Position numbers and translations under genes: made by a program. Positions 54,110 to 62,795 of a stretch of 64,000 nt of DNA are shown piece by piece. How positions within the stretch are numbered: position 1 is the stretch's first letter; each line of letters starts with the position of its first letter. The notes beneath the pieces are model-generated. The model saw nothing but the letters and a program-made list of their open reading frames with translations, had not been told where the DNA came from and searched no databases. Source of the DNA: Mycolicibacterium septicum DSM 44393. GTDB taxonomy: Bacteria > Actinomycetota > Actinomycetes > Mycobacteriales > Mycobacteriaceae. The stretch lies in NCBI RefSeq assembly GCF_000455325.1, contig NZ_HG322951.1, positions 2,616,744-2,680,743 of the forward strand, read 5' to 3'.

Positions 54110-55550
54110 GCGAGGCGAAATGGTCCCGTACGGCGCCGAGATCGGCTTTCCCCGAAGGAGTTCGGGGAATCGTCTCGACAATGGCGATGTCGGTGGGGAT
54201 CTCGTAGCGGGCCAGCCGGCCACCCAGGTACTCGAGTAGCGCGTCGACGGTGGCCCTGCCGTGCAGTTCCACCATCGCCACCGGAGTCTCGCCGAGTCGG
54301 TCGTCGGATATACCGATTACGGCCGCACCGCGCACTGCGGGGTGGCTCTCCAGGGCGATGCGGACATCGTCGGGCATCACCTTGAACCCGCCGCGGATGA
54401 TGGCCTGGTCGGCGCGGCCGAGGATCCAGACGAATCCGTCGGCATCGATACGGGCCAGGTCGGTGGTGCGCAGCCAGTCCGCATCGGCATCGAACTGTGC
54501 CGGTTTGACCTCGAGCAAGCCCTTCTCGTCTGGCCCCAGCGGATTGCCATCCTCGTCGACGACCCGTAGCCGGGCTCCTGGGTTTGCCCGGCCAACGCTG
54601 CCGCGCTTGGCTTTCCAGTACTGCTGGTGATCTGCCAGCGTCCAGCCGGCCACCCCACCGCCGAACTCGGTCGCGGCATACGAGGTCAACACCGGGATAC
54701 CGAACTTCTCGGTGAACGCGTCGGCGTCATCGGCGGACAAGGGCGCGGTGCCGGAGGTGACTGCACGGACGCCGGCGAGGTCGTCGCGGGTCAGGTCGGA
54801 GTGCAGCACCATGCGGAGCGCAGCCGGGACCAGCGACACCGCCCGCGGCTGGTGCTCCCGTACGGCGTCGGCCCAGCGCGTGAGGTCGAATTTGGCCAGC
54901 AGCACGAATGATCGGGCTTCGGCGATGCACAGCAGCACCCGATACACGCCGCCGACGTGCACCAGCGGCGAGTTGACGATCGCCACGCCGCGCCGCAGTT
55001 CGGTTGGGGCCGGGCTATTTCCGGGGTCCCGGCCGATGACGCTGCGGGCCAGCATGTCGTAGGTGAGGTCCACCCGCTTGGGCGGGCCGGTGGTTCCGCT
55101 GGTCAGCATCCACACCGCCACACCCGGACGCCCCACATCCTGGGAGGGGTGCTGGGCGGGGCTGACCTCGGGTTCGGTGTCGAGGTCGCGGATCGTCACC
55201 GTTGTCGTCGCAGGCGAGGGGGTGGCCAGTGCGGCGATGTCCTCGGCCAGGCCGATGAGCACCGGCAGTCCGAGGGCTTCGATGTCTGCGCGGGTGCGCT
55301 CGTCACCGCGGGACGGGTTGATCACGACGACGGTGCCGCCCGCGGACAGCACCCCGAGCAGCGCCGCCACATGTGCGGGTTGATTGCGCAGCATGATGCC
55401 GACCCGCATGCCGGAAGACATCGCACCGATGTGCCGCGCCAGCGTCGCGACCTGCCCCCAGGTGTGCCACCGGCCGTCGTACTGGACGGCGTTCGCGGTC
55501 GGGTCCAGGTCGAGGACGTTGTCGATGCGCTGCGAAAGGGGATGGGCCAT
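54102..55550 (-). CDS. AMP-dependent acyl-CoA synthetase/ligase
   Basis: 482 residues. The P-loop is LTSGTTGPPKRVDLTYD, with Arg after PK as in the ligase at 39986. GRADQAIIRGGFKVMPDD and IPRTPSGKADLGA (final Lys) are intact. Start: ATG at 55550, sharing a base with the crotonase stop (TGATG). Substrate unknown; the shared PKR form suggests a common acid class with the 39986 enzyme. Confidence 0.87.
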   Translation of the reverse strand: MAHPLSQRIDNVLDLDPTANAVQYDGRWHTWGQVATLARHIGAMSSGMRVGIMLRNQPAHVAALLGVLSAGGTVVVINPSRGDERTRADIEALGLPVLIGLAEDIAALATPSPATTTVTIRDLDTEPEVSPAQHPSQDVGRPGVAVWMLTSGTTGPPKRVDLTYDMLARSVIGRDPGNSPAPTELRRGVAIVNSPLVHVGGVYRVLLCIAEARSFVLLAKFDLTRWADAVREHQPRAVSLVPAALRMVLHSDLTRDDLAGVRAVTSGTAPLSADDADAFTEKFGIPVLTSYAATEFGGGVAGWTLADHQQYWKAKRGSVGRANPGARLRVVDEDGNPLGPDEKGLLEVKPAQFDADADWLRTTDLARIDADGFVWILGRADQAIIRGGFKVMPDDVRIALESHPAVRGAAVIGISDDRLGETPVAMVELHGRATVDALLEYLGGRLARYEIPTDIAIVETIPRTPSGKADLGAVRDHFASRV

Positions 55551-56323
55551 CAGCGGATCCGGGGTGCTGTCTTGGGCAGGGGACGCTCGGCCAGCTCGGC
55601 CTTGGCGATCGGGTTGCCCAGCCGGGTGTAGATGAGGCCCTGATCCATGGCGGCACGGTAAGGCTTGTCCAGGGACTCCCAGATCGCCTTCACGGTGCCC
55701 TGCGTGGCGGTCGGCGGCTTCGCGGCGATGGTGGTGGCGATCTGGTTCGCGCGGTCCCACAACTGGTCCCTGGCCACCACCTCGGTGACCAGTCCGATGC
55801 GCAGTGCGGTCTCGGCGCCGACACGTTCGTCGTTGCCCATCAACGCCATTCGCAAGGTATCGCCGAGCCCGACCCGCCGCATCAGGCCGATGGGCTCCAG
55901 CGCCGACACCAGACCGGCGCTGACGTGGGAATCGAAGAACGTGGCCTCCTGCGAGCAGATCACGACGTCGGCTTCGTTGACGAAATACAGCGCGCCTGCC
56001 GTGCACATGCCCTGCACCGCGCAGACCACCGGCTTCCACATCTTCTGCCACTTCGGGCTCAGCAGTTCGCCGGGATCCTCGTGGTTCCAGACGATCTCGG
56101 GCTGCCCGTAGCTGGACTTCACGTCCAGCCCGGCGCTGAACGCGCGGTCGCCCGCCGCCCGCAACACCACGGCATTGATGCCTTCGTCATCTTTGATGGC
56201 ATGCCAGGCGTCGCGCATCTCATTGCACATGGCACGGTTGAACGAGTTCAGCGCTTCGGGCCGGTTCAGCGTGACCGTGGCGACCCGTGATCCGTGGTCG
56301 AAGTCGAGGAGAATCGTGTCCAC
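55550..56323 (-). CDS. Enoyl-CoA hydratase/isomerase family protein (third crotonase)
   Basis: 257 residues, crotonase fold. The oxyanion segment AFSAGLDVKSSYG is present. The two Glu residues of classical hydratase are replaced: the first position reads GALYFVNEAD, the second FFDSHVSAGL. So simple hydration is doubtful; a lyase, isomerase or hydrolase role is possible. GTG start overlapping the upstream stop by 1 bp. Confidence 0.85.
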   Translation of the reverse strand: MDTILLDFDHGSRVATVTLNRPEALNSFNRAMCNEMRDAWHAIKDDEGINAVVLRAAGDRAFSAGLDVKSSYGQPEIVWNHEDPGELLSPKWQKMWKPVVCAVQGMCTAGALYFVNEADVVICSQEATFFDSHVSAGLVSALEPIGLMRRVGLGDTLRMALMGNDERVGAETALRIGLVTEVVARDQLWDRANQIATTIAAKPPTATQGTVKAIWESLDKPYRAAMDQGLIYTRLGNPIAKAELAERPLPKTAPRIR

Positions 56324-57138
56324 TACCGTGCCTGCCAGTTGGGCTTGCGCTTCTCCACGAACGCCCGGGGCCCCTCCAGCGCATCCTCGGTCCGGACCAC
56401 GCGCTCGCGGAACGTCTCGGCCAGGATCTCGCCCTCGTGCAACGGCAGATCCAGCGTCTTGTGAATGGCCAGCCGGGTTCCCCGGACCGCCAGCGGGGCG
56501 TTGAGGCAGACCGTGTCGGCGATCTCGTGGGCACGTTCCAGCAACTTGTCGTGCTCGACGATCTCGGTGATCAGTCCGAGTTCGTAGGCGCGCTCGACCG
56601 TCATGCGTTCGTGCTTGCCCATCAACGCCATTCGCAACGCCACCGACCGCGGCAGGGCCCTGGCCAGGCGCACCATCTCGCGGGCGGCGACCAGGCCGAT
56701 GCTCACATGGGGGTCGAAGAACGTCGCCTTGTCCGAGGCGATGACGATGTCACCGGTGGTGACCCAATCCAGTCCGGCGCCGCAGCAGATTCCGTTGATC
56801 GCCACCACGACGGGCTTGGCCATGCTGCGGAACGGTGGGGTGCCCTCCTGCGGCGCCTCCCACTGCTCGTAGGTGGACAGGTAGGGCCGCTCGTTGACAA
56901 CCTTTCCGTCACCGGGGATCTCCTTGACGTCGGCGCCCGTGCAGAATGCGCGACCGGTGGCGGTGACGATCATCAGCCAGACGTTGTCGTCATTCTCGGC
57001 TTGGTCGTAGGCGGCCCGCAACTCGGTGATCATGTGCGGCGACAGCGCATTGAGCGCGTCGGGCCGATTCAAGGTGATGGTGGCCTTGTGGCCGTCCACC
57101 TCGTACTTGATGGTGTCGTACGTAGCAAACGCAGTCAT
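56323..57138 (-). CDS. Enoyl-CoA hydratase/isomerase family protein (second crotonase)
   Basis: 271 residues. FCTGADVKEIPG is the first oxyanion loop and GICCGAGLDWVTTGD the second. Classical Glu positions read GLD (Asp) and FFDPHVSIGL (Asp), much like its neighbour at 55550. It may act on an unusual substrate. ATG at 57138 with AGAGGAC upstream; the open frame extends to 57396 as a shadow. Confidence 0.87.
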   Translation of the reverse strand: MTAFATYDTIKYEVDGHKATITLNRPDALNALSPHMITELRAAYDQAENDDNVWLMIVTATGRAFCTGADVKEIPGDGKVVNERPYLSTYEQWEAPQEGTPPFRSMAKPVVVAINGICCGAGLDWVTTGDIVIASDKATFFDPHVSIGLVAAREMVRLARALPRSVALRMALMGKHERMTVERAYELGLITEIVEHDKLLERAHEIADTVCLNAPLAVRGTRLAIHKTLDLPLHEGEILAETFRERVVRTEDALEGPRAFVEKRKPNWQAR

Positions 57139-57154
57139 CTGTCCTCTTATTGTC

Positions 57155-57970
57155 TTATCGGCCTTGGAAATCGGGGTCGCGGCGTTCCCGGAACGCGGCC
57201 AGGCCCTCTTTGAAATCGGTGGTGCGGCAGGAGAGTTCCAGGTTGGACAGCTCCTGGTTGAGTGATTGGGAGAGCGTTGCGTGCTGGCCGTAGGCGATGG
57301 CCTGCTTGGCCAGCCCGATGGCGACGGTCGGTCCGGCGGCGAGCCGCGCCAACAAGGAGTCCACTGCCGTATCCAACTGGTTGGCGGCAACCGCATCGTG
57401 GATCAACCCCCAGTCGGCAGCCTGGGACCCGGTGACCTGCTCGCCGAGCAGCAGCATGCGTTTGGCCCGGGCCACCCCGGCCAGCCGGGGCAACAGCCAG
57501 GTCGCGCCGGAATCGGGGGTGAACCCGCGGCTCATGAACGGTTCCCAGAAGGTGGCGCCGGTGTCGGCGATGGTGAAGTCGGCGGCCAGCGCCAGGTTGC
57601 AGCCCAGCCCGACGGCCCAGCCCCGCACCGCGCACACCACCGGCAACTGGATGGTGGCGACCAGTTCGATGACGCGGTGCGCGGTGTGCGGGATCCGCCG
57701 GACCAGATCGCCGGTGCGGGGCCGCTGACCTGAGTCGTTGGTGGCGACCCAGTCGGCCCCGGTGCAGAAGTCGTCACCGGCCCCGGTGATGGCGATCGCC
57801 CGCAGGGAATCGTCGTAGGCGGCCGCCGACAAGATGCCGACCAGCTCGTCGATCATCTGATGGTTCAACGAGTTACGCCGTGCTGGGCGGTCGAGGGTGA
57901 TGCGCAGCGTGGAGTCCGCGCGGGACGTGGTCACCGAACCGTCACTCACCTGGATTCCAGCCTTTCCCAA
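57155..57970 (-). CDS. Enoyl-CoA hydratase/isomerase, PaaG-like
   Basis: 271 residues. FCTGADWVATND is the oxyanion loop; GWAVGLGCNLALAAD lacks the first Glu, and RGFTPDSGATWLLPRLAG matches the SPDSG-type loop of PaaG-like isomerases, with the catalytic Asp. An isomerase acting on a ring or diene CoA ester is likely. Start at 57970, or the GTG at 57949 where similarity begins. First gene of the nine-gene operon; divergent from the GntR gene. Confidence 0.87.
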   Translation of the reverse strand: MGKAGIQVSDGSVTTSRADSTLRITLDRPARRNSLNHQMIDELVGILSAAAYDDSLRAIAITGAGDDFCTGADWVATNDSGQRPRTGDLVRRIPHTAHRVIELVATIQLPVVCAVRGWAVGLGCNLALAADFTIADTGATFWEPFMSRGFTPDSGATWLLPRLAGVARAKRMLLLGEQVTGSQAADWGLIHDAVAANQLDTAVDSLLARLAAGPTVAIGLAKQAIAYGQHATLSQSLNQELSNLELSCRTTDFKEGLAAFRERRDPDFQGR

Positions 57971-58006
57971 TCCATACAGTTGCCCATACAGTAGGCGATG
58001 CGGTTA

Positions 58007-58024
58007 CTATCTTGTACAAGTTAG
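58007..58024. promoter_or_regulatory. GntR/FadR-type operator candidate
   Basis: CTATCTTGTACAAGTTAG: 9-base arms with one mismatch around a perfect CTTGTACAAG core. It fits the TnGTnnnACnA pattern of FadR-type GntR proteins. It lies 17 bp before the GntR start and 36 bp before the divergent crotonase operon, so it can control both. Confidence 0.65.
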
Positions 58025-58040
58025 CAAGGAAAGGTCGCTG

Positions 58041-58814
58041 ATGGAAGGACGCGCGAGGCGCATCCGGCAGCCCCGGGTTGCCGAGATCGTCGCGTCCAAA
58101 CTGCGCGACGACATCCTGTCGGGCCGCCTGCGGGAGGGCGACATCCTGCCCACCCAGGAAAGCCTGTTCCAGGAGTTCGGGGTCAGTCCACCGGCATTGC
58201 GTGAGGCCATTCACCTGCTGGAGACCGACGGGTTGATCTCGGTCCGCCGCGGAAATGTCGGGGGAGCGGTGGTGCAGATGCCGTCGGCAGACCGCACCGC
58301 CCACATGATCGGCATGGTGCTGCAGACGCGGGCCGCCACGCCGGCCGACGTGAGCGAGGCCCTGCTGCACCTTGAGCCGATCTGTGCGGGAATGTGCGCC
58401 GCACGGGACGACCGCGCCACCGAGGTGGTGCCATATCTGCGGGCTGAGATCGACCGGCAGACAGAGCAGTTCGACGACACCTCGCAATATGTTCCCAACG
58501 CCCGGCGGTTCCACGAAGCGTTGGTATCCCGATGCGGCAACGAGCCGATGATCTTGCTGATCGGCTCACTGGAGCTGATCTGGTCCACGCACGAATCCGG
58601 GGTGTGGACAAATGAAGGCGAGGCGGGCATGTCGGCCCCGACCATGCGGGCCGCGCTGCGGGACCACCAGCGGCTGGTGGACGCGATCGCGGACGGCAAT
58701 ACCGCCCGGGCGACCAAGCTCGCGGCCGACCATCTCACCGCGGCGCGGCGCACCACGCTGGCCGCCGACAACGACAAAACGATTGAAGCGAGGTTGATTT
58801 CGCATGACAGATGA
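58041..58814 (+). CDS. GntR family regulator (FadR/FCD type)
   Basis: 257 residues. LFQEFGVSPPALREAIHLLETDGL is the winged helix; the C-terminal FCD helical domain contains RRFHEALVSRCGN and RDHQRLVDAI. ATG at 58041 with AAGGAAAGG upstream. It overlaps the next crotonase by 11 bp. Likely local regulator of the crotonase/ligase operon, binding a pathway acyl-CoA (inference). Confidence 0.9.
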   Translation: MEGRARRIRQPRVAEIVASKLRDDILSGRLREGDILPTQESLFQEFGVSPPALREAIHLLETDGLISVRRGNVGGAVVQMPSADRTAHMIGMVLQTRAATPADVSEALLHLEPICAGMCAARDDRATEVVPYLRAEIDRQTEQFDDTSQYVPNARRFHEALVSRCGNEPMILLIGSLELIWSTHESGVWTNEGEAGMSAPTMRAALRDHQRLVDAIADGNTARATKLAADHLTAARRTTLAADNDKTIEARLISHDR

Positions 58815-59700
58815 CCGGGTGCTCTTCGAGGTCGATGCGGACCACCGCATCGCCACCATCACGCTGAACAATCCCAAGCAGCGCAACTCCTATGACGCCG
58901 CGATGCGCGACGAGATCGCGCGCTACCTCGACATCGTGGCCGACGACGACGATCTGACCGTGGTGCTGCTGCGCGGGGCCGAGGGTGTGTTCAGTACCGG
59001 CGCCGACATGAACAACGCGTACGGCTGGTACGGCGATGAGCGCTCGCGCGAAGAGCAGAGTGCTGGAGCGAAAGAGGCTTCTCGGAAGTCACGGCCGAGC
59101 CAGCGACGCCGACTGACGGTGGACCGCAAGTCTTTTGGCTTCTACCACAACTTCATGGGCTTCCCGAAGGTCACCGTGGGCGAGATCAGCGGTTACGCAC
59201 TGGGCGGTGGATTCGAGATGGCGTTGATGACCGACATCTCGGTGATCGCACGCGATGCCAAGATCGGGATGCCGGCCACCCGGTTCCTCGGCCCGGCGCT
59301 GGGCAGCCTGCACATGTTCTTTCACCGCCTCGGGCCGGTGCTGGCCCGGCGGATGCTGCTCACCGGGGACATCGTCGAAGCCGGTTCGATCGAGCACCTC
59401 GGCATCTTCACCGACACGTGCGATGCCGATCAGGTGACGGCGCGGGCGCAGTACTGGGCGGCCAAGGCGGCCAAGATGCCGGCCGACGGGGTGGTGATCG
59501 CCAAGGAGGCGTTCCGGCTCGTCGAGCAGAGTCAGGCATACCAGGGCGAGGAGGTGGCCAGCTACATCTTCCACGCCTACGGCACCAACCTGCAGTTTTC
59601 GCCAGGTGAGTTCAACTTCGTCAAGACCCGCGCGCAGCATGGCACGAAGGAAGCGTTCCGGCTGCGCGACGAGCATTTCCACGTCCCCGAACCGCAGTAG
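58804..59700 (+). CDS. Enoyl-CoA hydratase family protein with basic insert
   Basis: 298 residues. VFSTGADMNNAYG is the oxyanion loop and GYALGGGFEMALMTDI keeps the first Glu, but the second Glu site reads IGMPATRFLG (Ala). A highly basic insert of about 35 residues (around residues 75-110, with KEASRKSRPSQRRR) separates the two. The insert and missing Glu make a non-hydratase role likely. Starts inside the GntR end. Confidence 0.82.
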   Translation: MTDDRVLFEVDADHRIATITLNNPKQRNSYDAAMRDEIARYLDIVADDDDLTVVLLRGAEGVFSTGADMNNAYGWYGDERSREEQSAGAKEASRKSRPSQRRRLTVDRKSFGFYHNFMGFPKVTVGEISGYALGGGFEMALMTDISVIARDAKIGMPATRFLGPALGSLHMFFHRLGPVLARRMLLTGDIVEAGSIEHLGIFTDTCDADQVTARAQYWAAKAAKMPADGVVIAKEAFRLVEQSQAYQGEEVASYIFHAYGTNLQFSPGEFNFVKTRAQHGTKEAFRLRDEHFHVPEPQ

Positions 59701-59752
59701 AAACCCGTCCTGATACCGTTACAGAAACACGATATAGCGTAAAGGTGGAACC

Positions 59753-60934
59753 ATGCCAACACCCGTCATCGTGGGCGCTGCCCGCACAGCGATCGGCCGT
59801 TCCTTCAAGGGGACCCTGGTCAACACCCCGCCGGAAACCCTCATCACCACGGTGTTGCCCGAGGTGGTCCGACGCGCGGGTATCAATCCCGAGGCCATCG
59901 ACGACCTGATCTTCGCCGAATCGAACTACGGCGGCGGCGACATCGCGCGCTATGCGGCCGACGCGCTGGGCTGGCAGTCCGTGCCCGGCCAGGCCGTCAA
60001 CCGGCACTGCGCCGGATCGCTCACCGCGATCGGCAACGCGTCGGCCCAGATCGGCTCCGGCATGGAGCGGGTCCTGGTGGCCGGCGGCGTGCAGTCGCTG
60101 TCCTCGTCGCCGCTGATGAAGTGGCGGGTGCCCGGATTCGGGCCCGAGATCGAGTTCATCGAGCCGTGGATGACCCCGACGCATGTCGAGACCCCGGACG
60201 CGCCGATGCGCGACATGTCGATCACAGTCGGCTGGAACACCGCACAGGCCGCCGGGATCACTCGTGAGGACATGGACGCCTGGGCCGCGCGGTCGCACCA
60301 GCGGGCCATCGCCGCGATCGATGCGGGCAAGTTCCTCGACGAGATCGTGCCGTTGAAGGTGAACCAGCCCGACGGCTCGGTCATCGAGTTCAGCGTCGAC
60401 GAGCACCCGCGCCGCGGCACCACCGCCGAGAAGCTCGCCGAACTCAAGGTCCTGCACCCGGAGATCGAAGGATTCTCCATCACCGCGGGCAACAGCAGCG
60501 GCACCAACGACGCTGCCGCTGCTGTCGCGCTGGTCGGCGACGACTATGCGGCCGCGGAGAACCTCAACGTGATGGCCAAGGTCCGGGCGTGGGGTGCGGT
60601 CGGTGTCGCCGCTCGTGACACCGGCCTGGGCGGCGTCGAGGTGATCGGCAAGGTCCTGGACCGGGCCGGGCTCAAGCCGTCGGATGTGGCGCTGTGGGAG
60701 ATCAACGAGGCGTTCGCCTCGGTGCCGATCGCCGCGGTGCGCAAGTACGGCATCGACGAGGAACTGGTGAACTTCTCCGGCAGCGGCTGCAGCCTCGGCC
60801 ACCCGATCTCGGCCTCTGGTGCCCGCATGGTCACCACCCTGATCTACGAACTGCAGCGCCGCGGTGGCGGTATCGGCGTGGCTGCGATGTGCGCCGGCGG
60901 CGGCCAGGGTGGCGGGCTGGTCATCGAGGTCTAA
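59753..60934 (+). CDS. Thiolase family protein
   Basis: 393 residues. Cys86 (NRHCAGSLTAIG), NEAFASVP, GHPISASGARM and CAGGGQGG are all present. It cleaves a 3-ketoacyl-CoA. The 52-bp leader carries a TATAGCGT-like -10 and an AAAGGTGG site. A terminator hairpin follows. Confidence 0.92.
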   Translation: MPTPVIVGAARTAIGRSFKGTLVNTPPETLITTVLPEVVRRAGINPEAIDDLIFAESNYGGGDIARYAADALGWQSVPGQAVNRHCAGSLTAIGNASAQIGSGMERVLVAGGVQSLSSSPLMKWRVPGFGPEIEFIEPWMTPTHVETPDAPMRDMSITVGWNTAQAAGITREDMDAWAARSHQRAIAAIDAGKFLDEIVPLKVNQPDGSVIEFSVDEHPRRGTTAEKLAELKVLHPEIEGFSITAGNSSGTNDAAAAVALVGDDYAAAENLNVMAKVRAWGAVGVAARDTGLGGVEVIGKVLDRAGLKPSDVALWEINEAFASVPIAAVRKYGIDEELVNFSGSGCSLGHPISASGARMVTTLIYELQRRGGGIGVAAMCAGGGQGGGLVIEV

Positions 60935-60945
60935 GAAAGTTGGCC

Positions 60946-60992
60946 CTGCGTCCCCGGTGCGAACATCCGAGAAGGATGTGCCGGGGACGCGG
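60946..60992. terminator. Hairpin between convergent thiolase and TetR genes
   Basis: An outer stem of about 12 bp (CTGCGTCCCCGG with CCGGGGACGCGG) encloses an inner 6-bp stem (ACATCC/GGATGT) and a GAGAA loop. It abuts the TetR stop at 60995. Confidence 0.72.
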
Positions 60993-60994
60993 AG

Positions 60995-61747
60995 TCAGCT
61001 GGCCGCGGCCTTGCGGCGGGCGGGTGCCTTCTTGGCGGGTTTACCGGCATTCGCCTCGATCCGCTGCGCGGCGTGGTCGAGGATGCACTCCAGGCCGTAC
61101 TCGAAGTTCTTCTCGTCGGCCGCCCCGATGCGGTGCCCCTCGCTGGTGACCTGTGCCAGCAGCGGAGTCACCTCGGGGTCGATGACCATGGTCTCTTCGT
61201 AGTCGCCGGGCGCGTTGTCGTTGGACCGGTTCTTCTCGTAGAGGCGGTGCAGCACAACCGACCCGCGGACGTGTACCGACACGGCCGAGTAGGTGTCGAA
61301 GGCGTCCTCGACGGACAGTCCGGCCTCGACGAGTCCGGAGATCGCGGTCTCCATCTCCTGCACTCCCAGGCGTGCGGCGCGCGGGCTCAGGGCCGAGCGA
61401 ATGAGAATGAGATCACACAGAATGGGGTTACCCATGAAGGCTTTTCGCATGGTCCTGGCGTGGTTGGCCAGTGACTCGCGCCAGTCCTTGGCCTCCACGT
61501 AGGGGGTGGCGACGACGAACTCGCGCAGCGCGCGGTCGGTCATCGCATTGAGCAGGTCGTCCTTCTTGCGGAAGTACCAGTAGATGCTCGTGACACCGAC
61601 GCCCAGATGTTTGCCCAGCAGCGGCATGCTGAGGTTGTCGATCGACACCTGCTCGGCGAGTTCGAATGCGCCGTTGATGATGTCGTCGGGATTGATGGAC
61701 CCGCGTTCGCGCCGTTGACGTTTCTCAGCGGTCGGTTGCTTTGCCAC
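60995..61747 (-). CDS. TetR family regulator with basic C-terminal tail
   Basis: About 250 residues. The helix-turn-helix SMPLLGKHLGVGVTSIYWYFRKKDDLL is near residue 45. The tail ends KPAKKAPARRKAAAS, a Lys/Arg/Ala-rich extension resembling mycobacterial DNA-binding tails. I prefer the GTG at 61747, behind GGAGG, to the ATG at 61762. Divergent from the crotonase/SDR operon. Confidence 0.87.
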   Translation of the reverse strand: MAKQPTAEKRQRRERGSINPDDIINGAFELAEQVSIDNLSMPLLGKHLGVGVTSIYWYFRKKDDLLNAMTDRALREFVVATPYVEAKDWRESLANHARTMRKAFMGNPILCDLILIRSALSPRAARLGVQEMETAISGLVEAGLSVEDAFDTYSAVSVHVRGSVVLHRLYEKNRSNDNAPGDYEETMVIDPEVTPLLAQVTSEGHRIGAADEKNFEYGLECILDHAAQRIEANAGKPAKKAPARRKAAAS

Positions 61748-61964
61748 TGCGGGCACCTCCATCGAAATCGAATCTGCTCAAGTCGTCCCTGTGCCGCGGG
61801 TCAATCGCTGGTGAATTTACCGCCGGCCGCCACCTGAACTGCGCCTATGCGCGCGTGTCGCGGGGTCTTGTCGCTGTCAACCTTACCGGTAGCCCTTCCG
61901 TGGGTGCCTTCCACCGTTGACGCCGACGCGTCGCTCGGGCGTGGCCGACGGGGTGCCGCCTTTG

Positions 61965-61983
61965 TACTGTAACCCCTATAGTA
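61965..61983. promoter_or_regulatory. Candidate TetR operator before the last crotonase operon
   Basis: TACTGTA-ACCCC-TATAGTA has 7-base arms with one mismatch and overlaps a TATAGT -10-like hexamer. It is 44 bp upstream of the crotonase start and about 220 bp from the divergent TetR start. The rest of the 61748-62026 gap shows nothing else. Confidence 0.45.
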
Positions 61984-62026
61984 GGCTTTTCCGGGTTATT
62001 GGGCTTCGTGAGCGAAGGGGCAATTG

Positions 62027-62788
62027 GTGTCGGAAGTAGTTCTGCGGGAGCGTCGGGGTCGGACGCTCGTCATCACGATCAATCGTCCGGAAGCGCGCAA
62101 TGCGTTCAATCTTGCGGTGGTCCAAGGGCTCGCCGATGCCATGGACGAACTCGACGACACCCCCGAGCTGTCGGTGGCCGTCCTCACCGGCGCGGGCGGC
62201 AACTTCTGCGCAGGCATGGACCTCAAGGCGTTCGCCTCAGGGGAGCTGCCCTACGTTCCCGGGCGGGGCGCGGGTTTCACCGAGCGTCCGCCGCGCAAGC
62301 CGCTGATCGCCGCTGTCGAAGGGTTCGCCCTCGCCGGTGGGACCGAGCTGGTCCTGGCGACAGACCTCGTGGTCGCCTCCAAGGTCGCCAAGTTCGGCAT
62401 CCCCGAGGTCAAGCGTGGACTGGTCGCCGGGGGCGGTGGCCTGCTGCGGCTGCATCAGCGCATCCCGTACCAGAAGGCGATGGAACTCGCGCTCACCGGC
62501 GACAGCTTCACCGCCGAGGAAGCCGCCGCATGGGGTTTCGTCAACAAGCTGACCGAGCCAGGTGAGGCGCTCGACGGTGCGCTCGAACTTGCCGATCGGA
62601 TCACCGCCAACGGCCCGCTGGCCGTGGCCGTGACCAAGGAGATCATCGCGTCGTCGGCGGAGTGGTCGGCCGACGAGATGTGGAAGAAGCAGGGCGAACT
62701 GCTCGGACCGGTCTTCTCCTCCAACGACGCCAAGGAGGGTGCGATCGCCTTCGCGGAGAAGCGCGCACCCAATTGGACCGGTTCCTGA
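62027..62788 (+). CDS. Enoyl-CoA hydratase (EchA family)
   Basis: 253 residues. Both catalytic Glu residues are present (GGTELVLATD, FGIPEVKRGL) with the oxyanion loop FCAGMDLKAF, so true enoyl-CoA hydratase activity is likely, in contrast with the crotonases at 55-58 kb. GTG at 62027 lies seven bases after GAAGGGG; a TTG at 62024 is possible. Confidence 0.9.
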   Translation: MSEVVLRERRGRTLVITINRPEARNAFNLAVVQGLADAMDELDDTPELSVAVLTGAGGNFCAGMDLKAFASGELPYVPGRGAGFTERPPRKPLIAAVEGFALAGGTELVLATDLVVASKVAKFGIPEVKRGLVAGGGGLLRLHQRIPYQKAMELALTGDSFTAEEAAAWGFVNKLTEPGEALDGALELADRITANGPLAVAVTKEIIASSAEWSADEMWKKQGELLGPVFSSNDAKEGAIAFAEKRAPNWTGS

Positions 62789-62795
62789 CGACCCT

